NCBI RefSeq assembly: GCF_024505165.1
Contig: NZ_JANIBK010000001.1
Span: 62,001 to 126,000, forward strand
Source: Methylomonas rivi
GTDB taxonomy: Bacteria; Pseudomonadota; Gammaproteobacteria; Methylococcales; Methylomonadaceae
Direction: 5' to 3'
DNA: 64,000 bases
Shown here: piece by piece, positions 46,615 through 55,287 of the stretch
Numbering within the stretch: position 1 is the stretch's first letter
Layout: each line of letters opens with the position of its first letter
Notes under the pieces: model-generated
Seen by the model: only the letters and a program-made list of their open reading frames with translations
The model's database searches: none
What the model was told of the DNA's origin: nothing
Made by a program: the position numbers and the translations under genes

Positions 46615-48092
46615 GGAAACATTTCAGCGCTATATTTGATTAGTCGCTTGCCGTCGAAAATCGGCACGGCATCGGACATATCGATTTTCGAACAAAAAAC
46701 CACATCGTCCATATAGCCCAAGGACACCAGATTGAGGCCGCTATCGCTTTCCAGAAAGTCTTTTTCCAACTCGTCGCTATAGAAAGGCTCCAAAACGCCG
46801 CGCGGCGTCACATTGCCGATTTTTTTCATGATTTCGGTTACCGCCGCCCTGTCTTCAATCGCCGGCTGATTGTTTCTACCGGCGGCAAGCAATGTGATGC
46901 TTTTCCCTAATTTGGCCGCAATCTCAATCGCCGCCTGGGCTACCGCGCTACAGTTGGTCAGCGCCCCCACCAAAACCACGCTGTCTTTACCTGTGGCGCT
47001 CATAATGCACTCGGTGCCGTTGGTGGTGGATATGACCACCGACCGGCCCTTGACGGCATCCGCGCCGATTAACAACGGACTATTGCCGTAATCCGCATTG
47101 GGCAATTTGGAGCCGCCGCGCTCGCCTATGGTGACTTCGCCGACCAAATCGGTGGCACTGGTGACCGGAATGACCTCCTTGGCGCCCTTGGCGATGCACT
47201 GCTCGATGGTGGTACTGGCCCGCAAGGCGTCCACCACCACCACCACGTCGCCGCGTCTTTGCGCCCTGATCGCCCCGCCGACCCCCAATTCCAGAAACAC
47301 CCGGCGGCTATCCTTGCAAAAGTCTCTGAAGGTATCCGCTCTCAGGCCCCGCCGCATGGACTCCAGGCTCAACACATCAAGCGGCGATACGTTGCCGATA
47401 TTGACGTTGGAACCGATATTCTGCAATAGCCAGACTTGCTGTTCCTTGGCGGGTGCTTCCCACAAAACGCTATCCGGATCGACATTGCGGAACAACTCGT
47501 AGGCCAACTCGGAATTAATCCGCCCATCCGCATTGAATATTCCCACCGTACCGGACTCCCTGGCTTCCATGATCACCTTGCTGACACCGCTTTGAATATC
47601 CTGCTTAATTTCTTCGACCCTGTGCCGGTAAGTCATTTTTCGGTCTTCTTCGGGCAATTTTTTCCCGACTTCGGAGATCGTGTAAAAGCCTTTGGCAACC
47701 GCCTTTTTGATAATCGTCTGTTTGTCGCTTATCGTCATGGCGGGGTGTATGCCGTTAGACACCTCTATCGTATTGAAACCCAAATCTTTTAATAAATCGA
47801 ACATGGCCTCGACATCGGCAAACTCGAATATCGATTCGATAAAGGTTCCGCCGGGGCAGACATTGATGCCCGCGTCCCGATAAATTTTAATTTTTTTGCT
47901 CAACACATCGCCGGGGTATAAGGCGCACGTCCCCCAACCCAATTTAATCGTATCTATATAGCCTGCCGCGGTCTCGACCAAATCGATGGCGCCGTGGATG
48001 CCCAACGATTTATCCAACACCATGGTCAACCCGGTGCTTCTCGGCTTGGCGGAGCCTTGAGGCAGCCCCATCTTCTTTAAGATTTCATTCAT
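46611..48092 (-). CDS. comA/comB: Fused phosphosulfolactate synthase (ComA) and phosphosulfolactate phosphatase (ComB)
   Basis: A 493-aa fusion. Residues about 15-255 match ComA, which adds sulfite to phosphoenolpyruvate: 'GLTMVLDKSLG', 'DTIKLGWGT', 'CPGGTFIE', 'IEVSNG', 'TISEVGKKLPEEDRKMT', 'IMEARESGTVGIF', 'WEAPAKEQQVW' and 'ESMRRGLRADTF'. Residues about 262-490 match ComB, which removes the phosphate: 'VVVVDALRASTTIEQ', 'IGERGG', 'DYGNSP', 'STTNGTECI', 'LLAAGRNN', 'EDRAA' and 'DDVVFC'. Together they would make 3-sulfolactate from PEP and sulfite. These are coenzyme M enzymes in methanogens, but no ComC/ComDE is present here. Their setting in a nonulosonate operon suggests a sugar substituent. 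Confidence 0.9.
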   Translation of the reverse strand: MNEILKKMGLPQGSAKPRSTGLTMVLDKSLGIHGAIDLVETAAGYIDTIKLGWGTCALYPGDVLSKKIKIYRDAGINVCPGGTFIESIFEFADVEAMFDLLKDLGFNTIEVSNGIHPAMTISDKQTIIKKAVAKGFYTISEVGKKLPEEDRKMTYRHRVEEIKQDIQSGVSKVIMEARESGTVGIFNADGRINSELAYELFRNVDPDSVLWEAPAKEQQVWLLQNIGSNVNIGNVSPLDVLSLESMRRGLRADTFRDFCKDSRRVFLELGVGGAIRAQRRGDVVVVVDALRASTTIEQCIAKGAKEVIPVTSATDLVGEVTIGERGGSKLPNADYGNSPLLIGADAVKGRSVVISTTNGTECIMSATGKDSVVLVGALTNCSAVAQAAIEIAAKLGKSITLLAAGRNNQPAIEDRAAVTEIMKKIGNVTPRGVLEPFYSDELEKDFLESDSGLNLVSLGYMDDVVFCSKIDMSDAVPIFDGKRLIKYSAEMFP

Positions 48093-48105
48093 GGAATATG
48101 CCTGT

Positions 48106-49020
48106 TTATAAATCCGACTTTTTATGGAACAACCCGATCAAATTGCGGCCCAGCCCGAGATCGGCAAACGCCTCATACAATGTAACGGCCTTATCGATCG
48201 AGATATCGTGAATGAGGTTTTCAACCCGCATTCTGGCTTTATGAACCGGCTTGCCGGCTCCGGGATGCATAACGTAATTGGTGTTGTCATTAAAAAGCGC
48301 CAAATCGATGGGATAGTCGCAAATCAGCTTAAACCGCGCATAACCGGCCTCGTCGCATAACGCCGTTAACCCTTCGGCGTTAAAATAGGAAATATGATCC
48401 GGCTTGACCACCCAGAAAGGCCTATCGATGCAGCCGGCATGCATCAACTCCCGCTGCAACCTGGAAAAATCGTTGGGCACCTCGATAATCAACACGCCCT
48501 TGTCCGCCAATAGATGCCGGATTTTTTGCAAAACGGCCAGCGGATCCAGCACATGTTCTAAAATATTGTCCAGCAAGATTAAATCGAAACTCGCCGCTTC
48601 CGCGACCAGCCTATCGATAGAATCTCCAATATCGCCGATGAGCAAATTTTCCAACATCTCCGGATTATGCACGGTGCATCCGTAACTGCTGTAATCCAGG
48701 CCCGAGGCCTCCCAACCGGCTTCGGCAAAAAAGCGCATCGCAAACCCCTCGCCCGCGCCGACATCCAGAAATCTCTTCACCCCGTTGCCTGCCGGATTAC
48801 CGCTATATTGCTCGGCGAGATAGGCTTTTTGCTCCAGTTTTTTCCGCTTCCAAAGCAAATCTTCCGCACTGTATTCGTGCTGGTGCATCTGGATCGATTG
48901 TTGATAATACTTATTCGCGTAATAATCCTTCAACTCGGTTTCGGACGGCTTGGAGACCAGTTCATGAAAACCGTATTTATTTTTTTCAATGCCGTATGCA
49001 GTTACGCTGAAACTTGTCAT
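48106..49020 (-). CDS. SAM-dependent methyltransferase of the Pse operon
   Basis: A 304-aa class I methyltransferase. Motif I 'RFLDVGAGEGFAMRFFAEAGW' and the following 'ASGLDYSSYG' bind SAM; 'FDLILLDNILEHVLDPLAVLQKIRHLLADKGVLIIEVPNDF' is the usual second half. The N-terminal 70 residues ('ELKDYYANKYYQQS') resemble those of sugar- and glycan-modifying methyltransferases. It lies 13 bp before the ComA-ComB gene and could methylate either the sulfolactate hydroxyl or the nonulosonic acid. Substrate unknown. Confidence 0.85.
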   Translation of the reverse strand: MTSFSVTAYGIEKNKYGFHELVSKPSETELKDYYANKYYQQSIQMHQHEYSAEDLLWKRKKLEQKAYLAEQYSGNPAGNGVKRFLDVGAGEGFAMRFFAEAGWEASGLDYSSYGCTVHNPEMLENLLIGDIGDSIDRLVAEAASFDLILLDNILEHVLDPLAVLQKIRHLLADKGVLIIEVPNDFSRLQRELMHAGCIDRPFWVVKPDHISYFNAEGLTALCDEAGYARFKLICDYPIDLALFNDNTNYVMHPGAGKPVHKARMRVENLIHDISIDKAVTLYEAFADLGLGRNLIGLFHKKSDL

Positions 49021-49109
49021 GATTAAAATTTGCCGAGTTAAATAAAATCGATTCGTCCAAAAGCATCAAGCAACACGCCGTTTTCTTGATCGCAACGGCC
49101 GCGCAAAAA

Positions 49110-50150
49110 TTATTCCTTCCTAATCATACCGATAATTTTGCTTGCCAGGCGTTGCGCGCCTTTACCGTCAACCCAAGCGCCCGCCGCCTCGACCATTTCC
49201 CGCCTAAGCCTATCGGTGGCGGCCACATTCGATACCGCGCGCAACAAATCGCCGGCGCCGACCTCATGCAATGCCCCCAAAAAAACCGCCGCCCCGGCGT
49301 CGGCAAAAGCCCGCGCCGGCCGAATCTGGTTATCGGCAATGGCGATTAAAACCATCGGCAACCCGCAACTGGCCGCTTCGTAAATACTGGTGCCTCCCGC
49401 CATAACCGCCAGATCGCAACCCGCCATTATTGCCGCGACGTTTTCGGGATCGACCGACAACGATACCCGCCCCCGGCCATGTGTCTCCACCCAATCGCAC
49501 AATTGCGGATTGCGCGGGTTATGGCCGCCTGAAATCACCACGAAGCGCCAATTAGCCGGCACATTTTCGATTAAGGATGTCAAAGCAAATTCGATGCCAC
49601 CCCTATCATCACCGCCGCCAAACGCAACCAAAACCTGTTCGATCGATCGGCCGGCCGGCCGTAATGCAGCGACTGGGGGGAATTCGGCGCGCAAGACGGC
49701 GTACCTTGGCCCCAGCAACAGTTGAGCGCCGGGATTATGCAGCACATCGCGATAGTCATCGGCCCGCGCGGCCGGATTGGCGTTAACCACCAAATCGGCC
49801 CATAAGGGTTTTTGGGCGGTGCCGTCAAACTGCAACCAATGCAGTCCTTTCGCGCTCAAGAATTTCTGATAGCCCGCATCAATGCGGTAATCGTCCAAAA
49901 CGGCGAAGCCGGCGGATTTATCCCTAACTATCTCGGTAAAACGCGCGGCATCCCATTCGGCGGAGACCCATTCCCCAGCCTCTATCCAGTCCTCGATAAA
50001 TTCCGCATCTTCTTCAGTGGCATAAGATTTCGGCGGGCCGACCATCACGCAGGACTCGCCTTGCCGTTTCAGCGCGTAGGCCAGCGCCCGGCAACGGACC
50101 AGATGCCCCAAGCCCACCTCGGGGCTGGCGTTACAGCGAAAAATTATCAT
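49110..50150 (-). CDS. pseG: UDP-sugar hydrolase PseG
   Basis: A 346-aa GT-B-like hydrolase that releases UDP from the acylated diamino-altrose before PseI acts. It starts with the family motif 'IIFRCNASPEVGLGHLVRCRALAYAL', contains 'AVLDDYRIDAGYQKFL', 'VLVAFGGGDDRGGIEFAL' and 'CDLAVMAGGTSIYEAASCGLPMVLIAIADNQ'. It lies 4 bp after pseF. Length is normal; no acetyltransferase (PseH) domain is fused, as happens in some species. Confidence 0.92.
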   Translation of the reverse strand: MIIFRCNASPEVGLGHLVRCRALAYALKRQGESCVMVGPPKSYATEEDAEFIEDWIEAGEWVSAEWDAARFTEIVRDKSAGFAVLDDYRIDAGYQKFLSAKGLHWLQFDGTAQKPLWADLVVNANPAARADDYRDVLHNPGAQLLLGPRYAVLRAEFPPVAALRPAGRSIEQVLVAFGGGDDRGGIEFALTSLIENVPANWRFVVISGGHNPRNPQLCDWVETHGRGRVSLSVDPENVAAIMAGCDLAVMAGGTSIYEAASCGLPMVLIAIADNQIRPARAFADAGAAVFLGALHEVGAGDLLRAVSNVAATDRLRREMVEAAGAWVDGKGAQRLASKIIGMIRKE

Positions 50151-50154
50151 GCAA

Positions 50155-50889
50155 TTAACCGCCCCGCTTCCCGGTTTCGGGCAAGTTTCCCCAGGCTCTG
50201 AACATCAACTCGGCCCGCAGCCAGTCGTCTTCGGTATCGATATCCTGTACCTGAAAATGCGGCAGAATCAATGGCGCGGCGTCCTCGGAAAACGTCGGAA
50301 TGCCTTGCATGATCGCCTCGGCTTTCGCCCAATAGAACTGGCCGGCATCGTGGTAGGCGGGTTCAAGGTCCTGGGAGCGGGTCATTCTGTGCTCGGGCTG
50401 GAACATGGCCACGCCATGGGTTTCCGTTATGCGTAGCGCGCGTTGAATCGGGTAAGAAAAACCGGTCACCGTGAAGGCCAGCGACTTGCCGCTTTCAACC
50501 ATCAAAGCCAAGCCATCGCTCAAATCCGTGGCTTTAATAAACGGCGCCGTGGCATAAATCGTACAGACGTAAGCGATATTGCCGTACGCCGCCATTGCCC
50601 ATTCCAAAGCGTGTTTGGTAACCGCGCGGGTGCCGACATAATCGTTGGACAATTCCAGCGGCCGCATGAAAGGCACTTCCGCGCCCCATGTTTTGGCCGC
50701 CTCGGCAATTTCGGCGTCGTCGGTGGAGACGATAATGTGATCGAATAAGCCGGAAGTCTGCGCGGCGCCTATCGACCAGGCGATCATGGGTTTCCCGCAA
50801 AAATCCTTGACGTTTTTACGCGGGATACGCTTACTGCCGCCGCGGGCGGGAATTACGGCAATTTTCACTGATTCTTCTTTTTGGCTCAT
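50155..50889 (-). CDS. pseF: CMP-pseudaminic acid cytidylyltransferase PseF
   Basis: A 244-aa nucleotidyltransferase that activates the finished nonulosonic acid with CTP. It has the signature 'IAVIPARGGSKRIPRKNVKDFCGKPMIAWSI' and 'DHIIVSTDDAEIAEAAKTWGAEVPFMRP'. The internal 'TRAVTKHALEWAM' and 'VCTIYATAPFIKATDL' fit PseF. The N-terminal 'MSQKEESV' is short and could be trimmed. It lies 20 bp after pseC. Confidence 0.93.
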   Translation of the reverse strand: MSQKEESVKIAVIPARGGSKRIPRKNVKDFCGKPMIAWSIGAAQTSGLFDHIIVSTDDAEIAEAAKTWGAEVPFMRPLELSNDYVGTRAVTKHALEWAMAAYGNIAYVCTIYATAPFIKATDLSDGLALMVESGKSLAFTVTGFSYPIQRALRITETHGVAMFQPEHRMTRSQDLEPAYHDAGQFYWAKAEAIMQGIPTFSEDAAPLILPHFQVQDIDTEDDWLRAELMFRAWGNLPETGKRGG

Positions 50890-50909
50890 GTTGCGCGGGA
50901 CACGCCTTG

Positions 50910-52064
50910 CTACACACTAGCCCGCAATGTTGCGATGACATGCAATTGCTGCGCCTCGGACAAATCCGGATAGAGCGGCAGGGTAAGGGCTTCGGCGTAA
51001 TAGCGTTCGGCTTGCGGGAAATCGCCCGGTTTAAAGCCGCGTTGTCGATAGTACGGCTGCAAATGCACCGGGATGTAATGCAGATTGACGCCTATCCCGG
51101 CGTCGCGCAGACGGCAAAACACCTCGCGATGCGGCATTTTACAATCCGAATTTTGCAAGCGAATCACGAATAGGTGAAATGCCGAATAACAATCGTCCGG
51201 CTGGCTCTGCGGCACCACCGGCAAACCGGCCAAGTATTGCCGGTAAAACCCGGCCAGCCGGTGGCGGCGGGCGACAAAGGCATCCAGGCGCTTGAGCTGG
51301 CTTAAGCCCAATGCCGCTTGCAGATCGGTCATGCGGTAATTGAAGCCCAGTTCGATTTGCTGGTAATACCAGGGGCCGTCCGCCTCATGGGTCATTTCCG
51401 CCGCTTCGCGGGTAATACCGTGGCTGCGCAGCAAGGTCATACGCTTGGCCAGCAGGGAATCATTAGTTAACGCCATTCCGCCTTCGCCGGTGGTGATGAT
51501 CTTGACCGGATGAAAGCTGAAAACGCTAATGTCGGAGTAACGGCAGTTGCCTATCGGCTGATCTCGATATTTACCGCCTATGGCATGAGAAGCATCTTCC
51601 AGGATGCGAAAACCGTAGCGTTTACTCAAGCGATGAATCTCGGCCATGTCGCAGGGCAACCCGCACAGATGCACAGGAATCACCACCTTGGGCAGGCGGC
51701 CGGATTGCTCGGCACGATGTAATTTTTCCGCCAAGGCTTGCACACTGATATTGCAGGTCGAGGGATCGATATCGACAAAATCGACTTCCGCGCCGCAATA
51801 CAAGGCGCAATTGGCGCTGGCCACGAAAGTGATGGGGCTGGTCCAGACGAAATCGCCGGCCCGCACGCCCAAGGCCAGACAAGCCAGATGCAGCGCGGAC
51901 GTGGCGCTATTGACCGCCACGGCATGACCGGCGCCGCAATAGGCGGCCACGGCGTTTTCGAACGCGGGTACGGCAGGACCCTGCGTCAGATAATCGGATT
52001 TCAATACCTCGACGACGGCCTGAATATCGGCATCGGAAATCTGTTGCCGTCCGTAAGGGATCAT
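50910..52064 (-). CDS. pseC: UDP-4-keto-sugar aminotransferase PseC
   Basis: A 384-aa PLP-dependent DegT/DnrJ/EryC1 aminotransferase that installs the 4-amino group on UDP-4-keto-L-AltNAc. It opens 'IPYGRQQISDADIQAVVEVLKSDYLTQGPAVPAFE'-like sequence, typical of PseC, with 'ILEDASHAIGGKY' and the PLP lysine in 'SVFSFHPVKIITTGEGGMA'. The amine it makes is the one normally acetylated by PseH. A strong ribosome site (ggagg) precedes the ATG, 15 bp after pseB. Confidence 0.94.
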   Translation of the reverse strand: MIPYGRQQISDADIQAVVEVLKSDYLTQGPAVPAFENAVAAYCGAGHAVAVNSATSALHLACLALGVRAGDFVWTSPITFVASANCALYCGAEVDFVDIDPSTCNISVQALAEKLHRAEQSGRLPKVVIPVHLCGLPCDMAEIHRLSKRYGFRILEDASHAIGGKYRDQPIGNCRYSDISVFSFHPVKIITTGEGGMALTNDSLLAKRMTLLRSHGITREAAEMTHEADGPWYYQQIELGFNYRMTDLQAALGLSQLKRLDAFVARRHRLAGFYRQYLAGLPVVPQSQPDDCYSAFHLFVIRLQNSDCKMPHREVFCRLRDAGIGVNLHYIPVHLQPYYRQRGFKPGDFPQAERYYAEALTLPLYPDLSEAQQLHVIATLRASV

Positions 52065-52079
52065 AACAGCCTCCGCGGT

Positions 52080-53069
52080 TTAGGCATCGACCACGAAGTT
52101 ATCGATCAAGGCTCGTAATTCGTCCACGCCGAGAAACCGTTCATTGCTGCCGCTGTCGTAGCGGAAACCCGGCTCGACTTTTTGCGCACTGGTGCGGGCG
52201 CAATAGTTTTTCATATTGTATTTGGCGCCCGCCGGTAAAATCGCGAAATAAGGCCCTAAATCCACGGTATTGAAACTGTCGCTTTCGGTGATCATTTCCT
52301 CGTGAATTTTTTCGCCGGGCCGCACGCCGACGATTTTATGTTCGCATTCCGGGCCTATGGCCATGGCCAGATCGGTAATCCGGTAGGAAGGAATTTTCGG
52401 CACCAGCACTTCGCCGCCCCAGGCATTCTCTATCGCCCACAGCACCATTTCCACCCCTTCCAGCAGGCTGATATTGAAGCGGGTCATCTCCGGATCGGTA
52501 ATGGGCAACACACCGGTTTTACGCTGTTCCAGAAAAAACGGGATCACCGAACCCCGGCTACCCATGACATTGCCGTAGCGCACCACACTAAAACGGATAT
52601 CCCGGGAACCGGCAATATTGTTGGCCGCCACGAACAGTTTATCCGAACATAACTTGGTGGCGCCATACAGATTGATCGGCGCCGCCGCTTTATCGGTGGA
52701 CAGCGCCACCACCCGCTGCACACCGGTATCCAGGCAGCCTTCTATCAGGTTTTGCGCACCTAGCACATTGGTTTTGATGCATTCGAACGGATTGTATTCC
52801 GCCGCCGGCACCTGCTTCAGCGCGGCGGCATGGATGACGACATCGATATCTTCCAGAGCCCGCTTCAGCCGGCTCTGGTCGCGGACGTCACCGAGGAAAT
52901 AACGCATGCACTTTTGATTGAACACTTGGCGCATTTCATATTGTTTAAGCTCGTCCCGGGAAAAAATCACCAGCCGTTTCGGGCTATAACGTTCCAGAAT
53001 CAACTGAGTGCATTTCTTGCCGAACGATCCGGTGCCGCCGGTGATCAATATGTTTTTTCCGTTTAACAT
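52080..53069 (-). CDS. pseB: UDP-GlcNAc 4,6-dehydratase (5-epimerising) PseB
   Basis: A 329-aa extended SDR enzyme that begins pseudaminic acid synthesis from UDP-GlcNAc. NAD(P) motif 'ILITGGTGSFGKKCTQ', the modified catalytic set 'ALSTDKAAAPINLYGATKLCSDKLF' (Thr-Asp-Lys and YxxxK) and 'VRYGNVMGSRGSVIPFF' are PseB/FlaA1 hallmarks. It is the promoter-proximal gene of the eight-gene minus-strand operon. The gaps onward are 15, 20, 4, 89, 13, -4 and 42 bp. Confidence 0.95.
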   Translation of the reverse strand: MLNGKNILITGGTGSFGKKCTQLILERYSPKRLVIFSRDELKQYEMRQVFNQKCMRYFLGDVRDQSRLKRALEDIDVVIHAAALKQVPAAEYNPFECIKTNVLGAQNLIEGCLDTGVQRVVALSTDKAAAPINLYGATKLCSDKLFVAANNIAGSRDIRFSVVRYGNVMGSRGSVIPFFLEQRKTGVLPITDPEMTRFNISLLEGVEMVLWAIENAWGGEVLVPKIPSYRITDLAMAIGPECEHKIVGVRPGEKIHEEMITESDSFNTVDLGPYFAILPAGAKYNMKNYCARTSAQKVEPGFRYDSGSNERFLGVDELRALIDNFVVDA

Positions 53070-53197
53070 GCGCTGGATTGTACCTTTTCGATTCTAAACC
53101 ATTTAAACAAGCGGCCGTTCCCACCCAACAAGACTTACAAACGTAAGGCCGGAATACGCGCACCAAGCTTCTTTTACAAATATGTTAACACCTGAAT

Positions 53198-53218
53198 CCG
53201 GCAAAATAGCCTTGCCGG
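53198..53218. other. Short perfect hairpin upstream of pseB
   Basis: ccggcaa and ttgccgg (7 bp each) flank a 7-nt loop, 13 bp past the stop of the minus-strand beta-CASP gene. It could terminate that gene, but no T-run follows. About 45 bp away (53142-53154) is a half-copy of the repeat seen between fchA and cysS. Confidence 0.4.
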
Positions 53219-53231
53219 GTTTAACAAAAAT

Positions 53232-54659
53232 TTAGGGAATCAAAACCCGAATCTCCGGAAAAAGCCCCGCCAAAGCCTGCCGCAGCACCTTTTTGGCGGC
53301 ATCGTCGCCATGAATCAAACGAATCTCGGCGGGTTTTTTCCGCATACCCTTTACAAAGCGTAGCAAAGAATTCCTGTCTGCATGCGCCGAATAGCCGCTT
53401 AAGGCATAAACGCCGGCATTAATCGAATAACGCCGCCCGTCCAGCTCCACATAACCGTGTTTCGGCCCGAATTGCTGAATATCCCGGCCCGGCGTGCCTG
53501 CCGCCTGATATCCCACCAATAAAATATCGGTGCGCTTATCTTCTATCAAGGCCTTCAAATAATTGACGATACGCCCACCTGCACACATGCCGCCGGCGGC
53601 GATCACAATACAAGGCTTGGCGGTTTTTTGCAGATACGACACCGCCGCCAGATGATCTTGATGGCTATCGACGGTGGTAAGTTGCTCGAATGCCAACGGA
53701 TGCCGGCCCGCGCGCAACCTGGCCTTGGCTTCCGCATCCCAGTAGGGTTTAAGCTGTTTATAGACTTCGGTAAAACGGCTGGCCAGCGGCGAATCGACGA
53801 TGATTTCCATGTCCCGCCACAACAAACCCTTGGCCACCGCCTCGGTTTTATGGCGATGAATGATGTCTTCCAGTTCGTACAGCAATTCCTGGGTGCGGCC
53901 TATGCTGAAGGCCGGAATCAAAATCACCCCGCTGTTTTGCAGGCAGCGGCCGATCAACTGCTGTAACTGGGCCTGCCGCTGTTTGCGATTCTCGTGCAAA
54001 CGATCGCCATAGGTGCTTTCCAACACCAACACATCGGCTTGATAGGGCGATTTCGGCGCCGGCAGCAGCGGCGTGTACGGCCCGCCCAAATCGCCGGAAA
54101 ACACGATGCGTTGTTTTTGCTTGCCCGCCGTCACATCGCACTCGATATAGGCCGAACCCAAAATATGCCCGGCCGGATTGAATTTGACCCGCAACGCACT
54201 GCCGCAATCCGCCGCCAAAGCCACGGCCCGCCACTGGGCATAAGGCACGGCAACGATGCGGCTTTTGATCAATTCGATAAAGGGCTCGATCACCTGCCGG
54301 TCTTTACTGATGCCCACTGCCAGCGCATCTTCCAGCACCAGCGGCAACAACTGCGCGGTCGGCTCGGAACAGAAAATCGGCCCGCGAAACCCCGCCGCCA
54401 GCAGATACGGAATCCGCCCCACATGATCAATATGGCAATGCGTCACCAACAACGCCCGCACCTTATCCAGGGCAAAATCGATAGCCAATTGATTGGCCCC
54501 GGCACCCGCGCCGGACACTTCCGCCCCCTGAAACAAACCGCAATCGATCAACACCGAATTGCCCGCATCGACAAGCAACTCGTGGCAGGAACCGGTGACA
54601 CCGTCGACGGCACCGTGGTGTTTTATAGCGGGATAAGCTGAATCGACCATGCCCGGCAT
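53232..54659 (-). CDS. Beta-CASP metallo-beta-lactamase-fold nuclease
   Basis: A 475-aa protein of the RNA-processing MBL family. Zinc motifs: 'LLVTHCHIDHVGRIPYLL' (HxHxDH) near residue 75, 'PAGHILGSAYIE' and 'VFSGDLGG'. The beta-CASP insert contains 'IPAFSIGRTQELLYEL' and 'IIVDSPLA', and the late His motif is 'LSGYSAHADRNSLL'. Bacterial members act as RNA exo/endonucleases; the exact substrate is unknown. It begins directly after the Uma2-family gene's stop, so the two share a transcript. Confidence 0.88.
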   Translation of the reverse strand: MPGMVDSAYPAIKHHGAVDGVTGSCHELLVDAGNSVLIDCGLFQGAEVSGAGAGANQLAIDFALDKVRALLVTHCHIDHVGRIPYLLAAGFRGPIFCSEPTAQLLPLVLEDALAVGISKDRQVIEPFIELIKSRIVAVPYAQWRAVALAADCGSALRVKFNPAGHILGSAYIECDVTAGKQKQRIVFSGDLGGPYTPLLPAPKSPYQADVLVLESTYGDRLHENRKQRQAQLQQLIGRCLQNSGVILIPAFSIGRTQELLYELEDIIHRHKTEAVAKGLLWRDMEIIVDSPLASRFTEVYKQLKPYWDAEAKARLRAGRHPLAFEQLTTVDSHQDHLAAVSYLQKTAKPCIVIAAGGMCAGGRIVNYLKALIEDKRTDILLVGYQAAGTPGRDIQQFGPKHGYVELDGRRYSINAGVYALSGYSAHADRNSLLRFVKGMRKKPAEIRLIHGDDAAKKVLRQALAGLFPEIRVLIP

Positions 54660-55259
54660 TCAGGCTTGAGCTTGTTTGGCTTGCCAAAACGCCAACATAT
54701 CGTCGTTGTCCACTTGGTAGTAAATATCTTCCACCGCCACGGCTACCCCTATCGATTGGAAGTGAATAGTATCGCCGGGATAAAAATATTCGGCCTGCCA
54801 ACCGCTGTGCTGGGTGAACACCTCGATTTCGGCGCGTTCCTGGTCGACCAAAACGTATTCCCGCAAGCTCTCCAATGTTTGATAGGCTTGGCGCTTATGG
54901 GTTTTGTCGAAACGCCTGGTACTGGGAGACAGCACTTCCACAATCACCGCTGGTTGCGTCTTGTAATAATCGTTAACCTTGTCATTTGGGTTGCAGACCA
55001 CCATTACATCGGGATAGTAGAAATTCTGCTTCACTTTGACTTTCATGTCGTTGATGTAAATGCTGCAAGGCGAATGGCTTCGCTTTAATGCGATTCTGAA
55101 CTCCCCAAACAAATTACCACTCAGTTTATTGTGATAATCACTGGCCCCGGTCATGGTATAGGCCAGCCCATCGACCAACTCATGCCGAATCTCGCCATCC
55201 TGTTCGCCCGCCAGATAATCGGCTTCGCTTAAATAACTTTCAGCGGTATTCAAAGCCAT
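54660..55259 (-). CDS. Uma2-family (DUF820) putative endonuclease
   Basis: A 199-aa Uma2/DUF820 protein with a PD-(D/E)XK-type fold. Seen are 'YLAGEQDGEIRHELVDGLAYTMTGAS' (substrate-side helix), 'NFYYPDVMVVCNPND' (the Asp) and 'PAVIVEVLSPSTRRFDKTHKRQAYQTLESLREYVLVDQ' (the ExxSxSTxxxD...K part). Family members are common in cyanobacteria and methanotrophs; the function is not established. The start 'MALNTAES' has 'ggggagg' upstream. Confidence 0.88.
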   Translation of the reverse strand: MALNTAESYLSEADYLAGEQDGEIRHELVDGLAYTMTGASDYHNKLSGNLFGEFRIALKRSHSPCSIYINDMKVKVKQNFYYPDVMVVCNPNDKVNDYYKTQPAVIVEVLSPSTRRFDKTHKRQAYQTLESLREYVLVDQERAEIEVFTQHSGWQAEYFYPGDTIHFQSIGVAVAVEDIYYQVDNDDMLAFWQAKQAQA

Positions 55260-55287
55260 TTTGCCTCCCCTTCCCATTCGATTTTTA

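Noticed and set aside
46611-48092. Coenzyme M biosynthesis in this organism
   Set aside because: Only the first two steps are present, and they sit in a sugar operon; sulfolactate as end product fits better.
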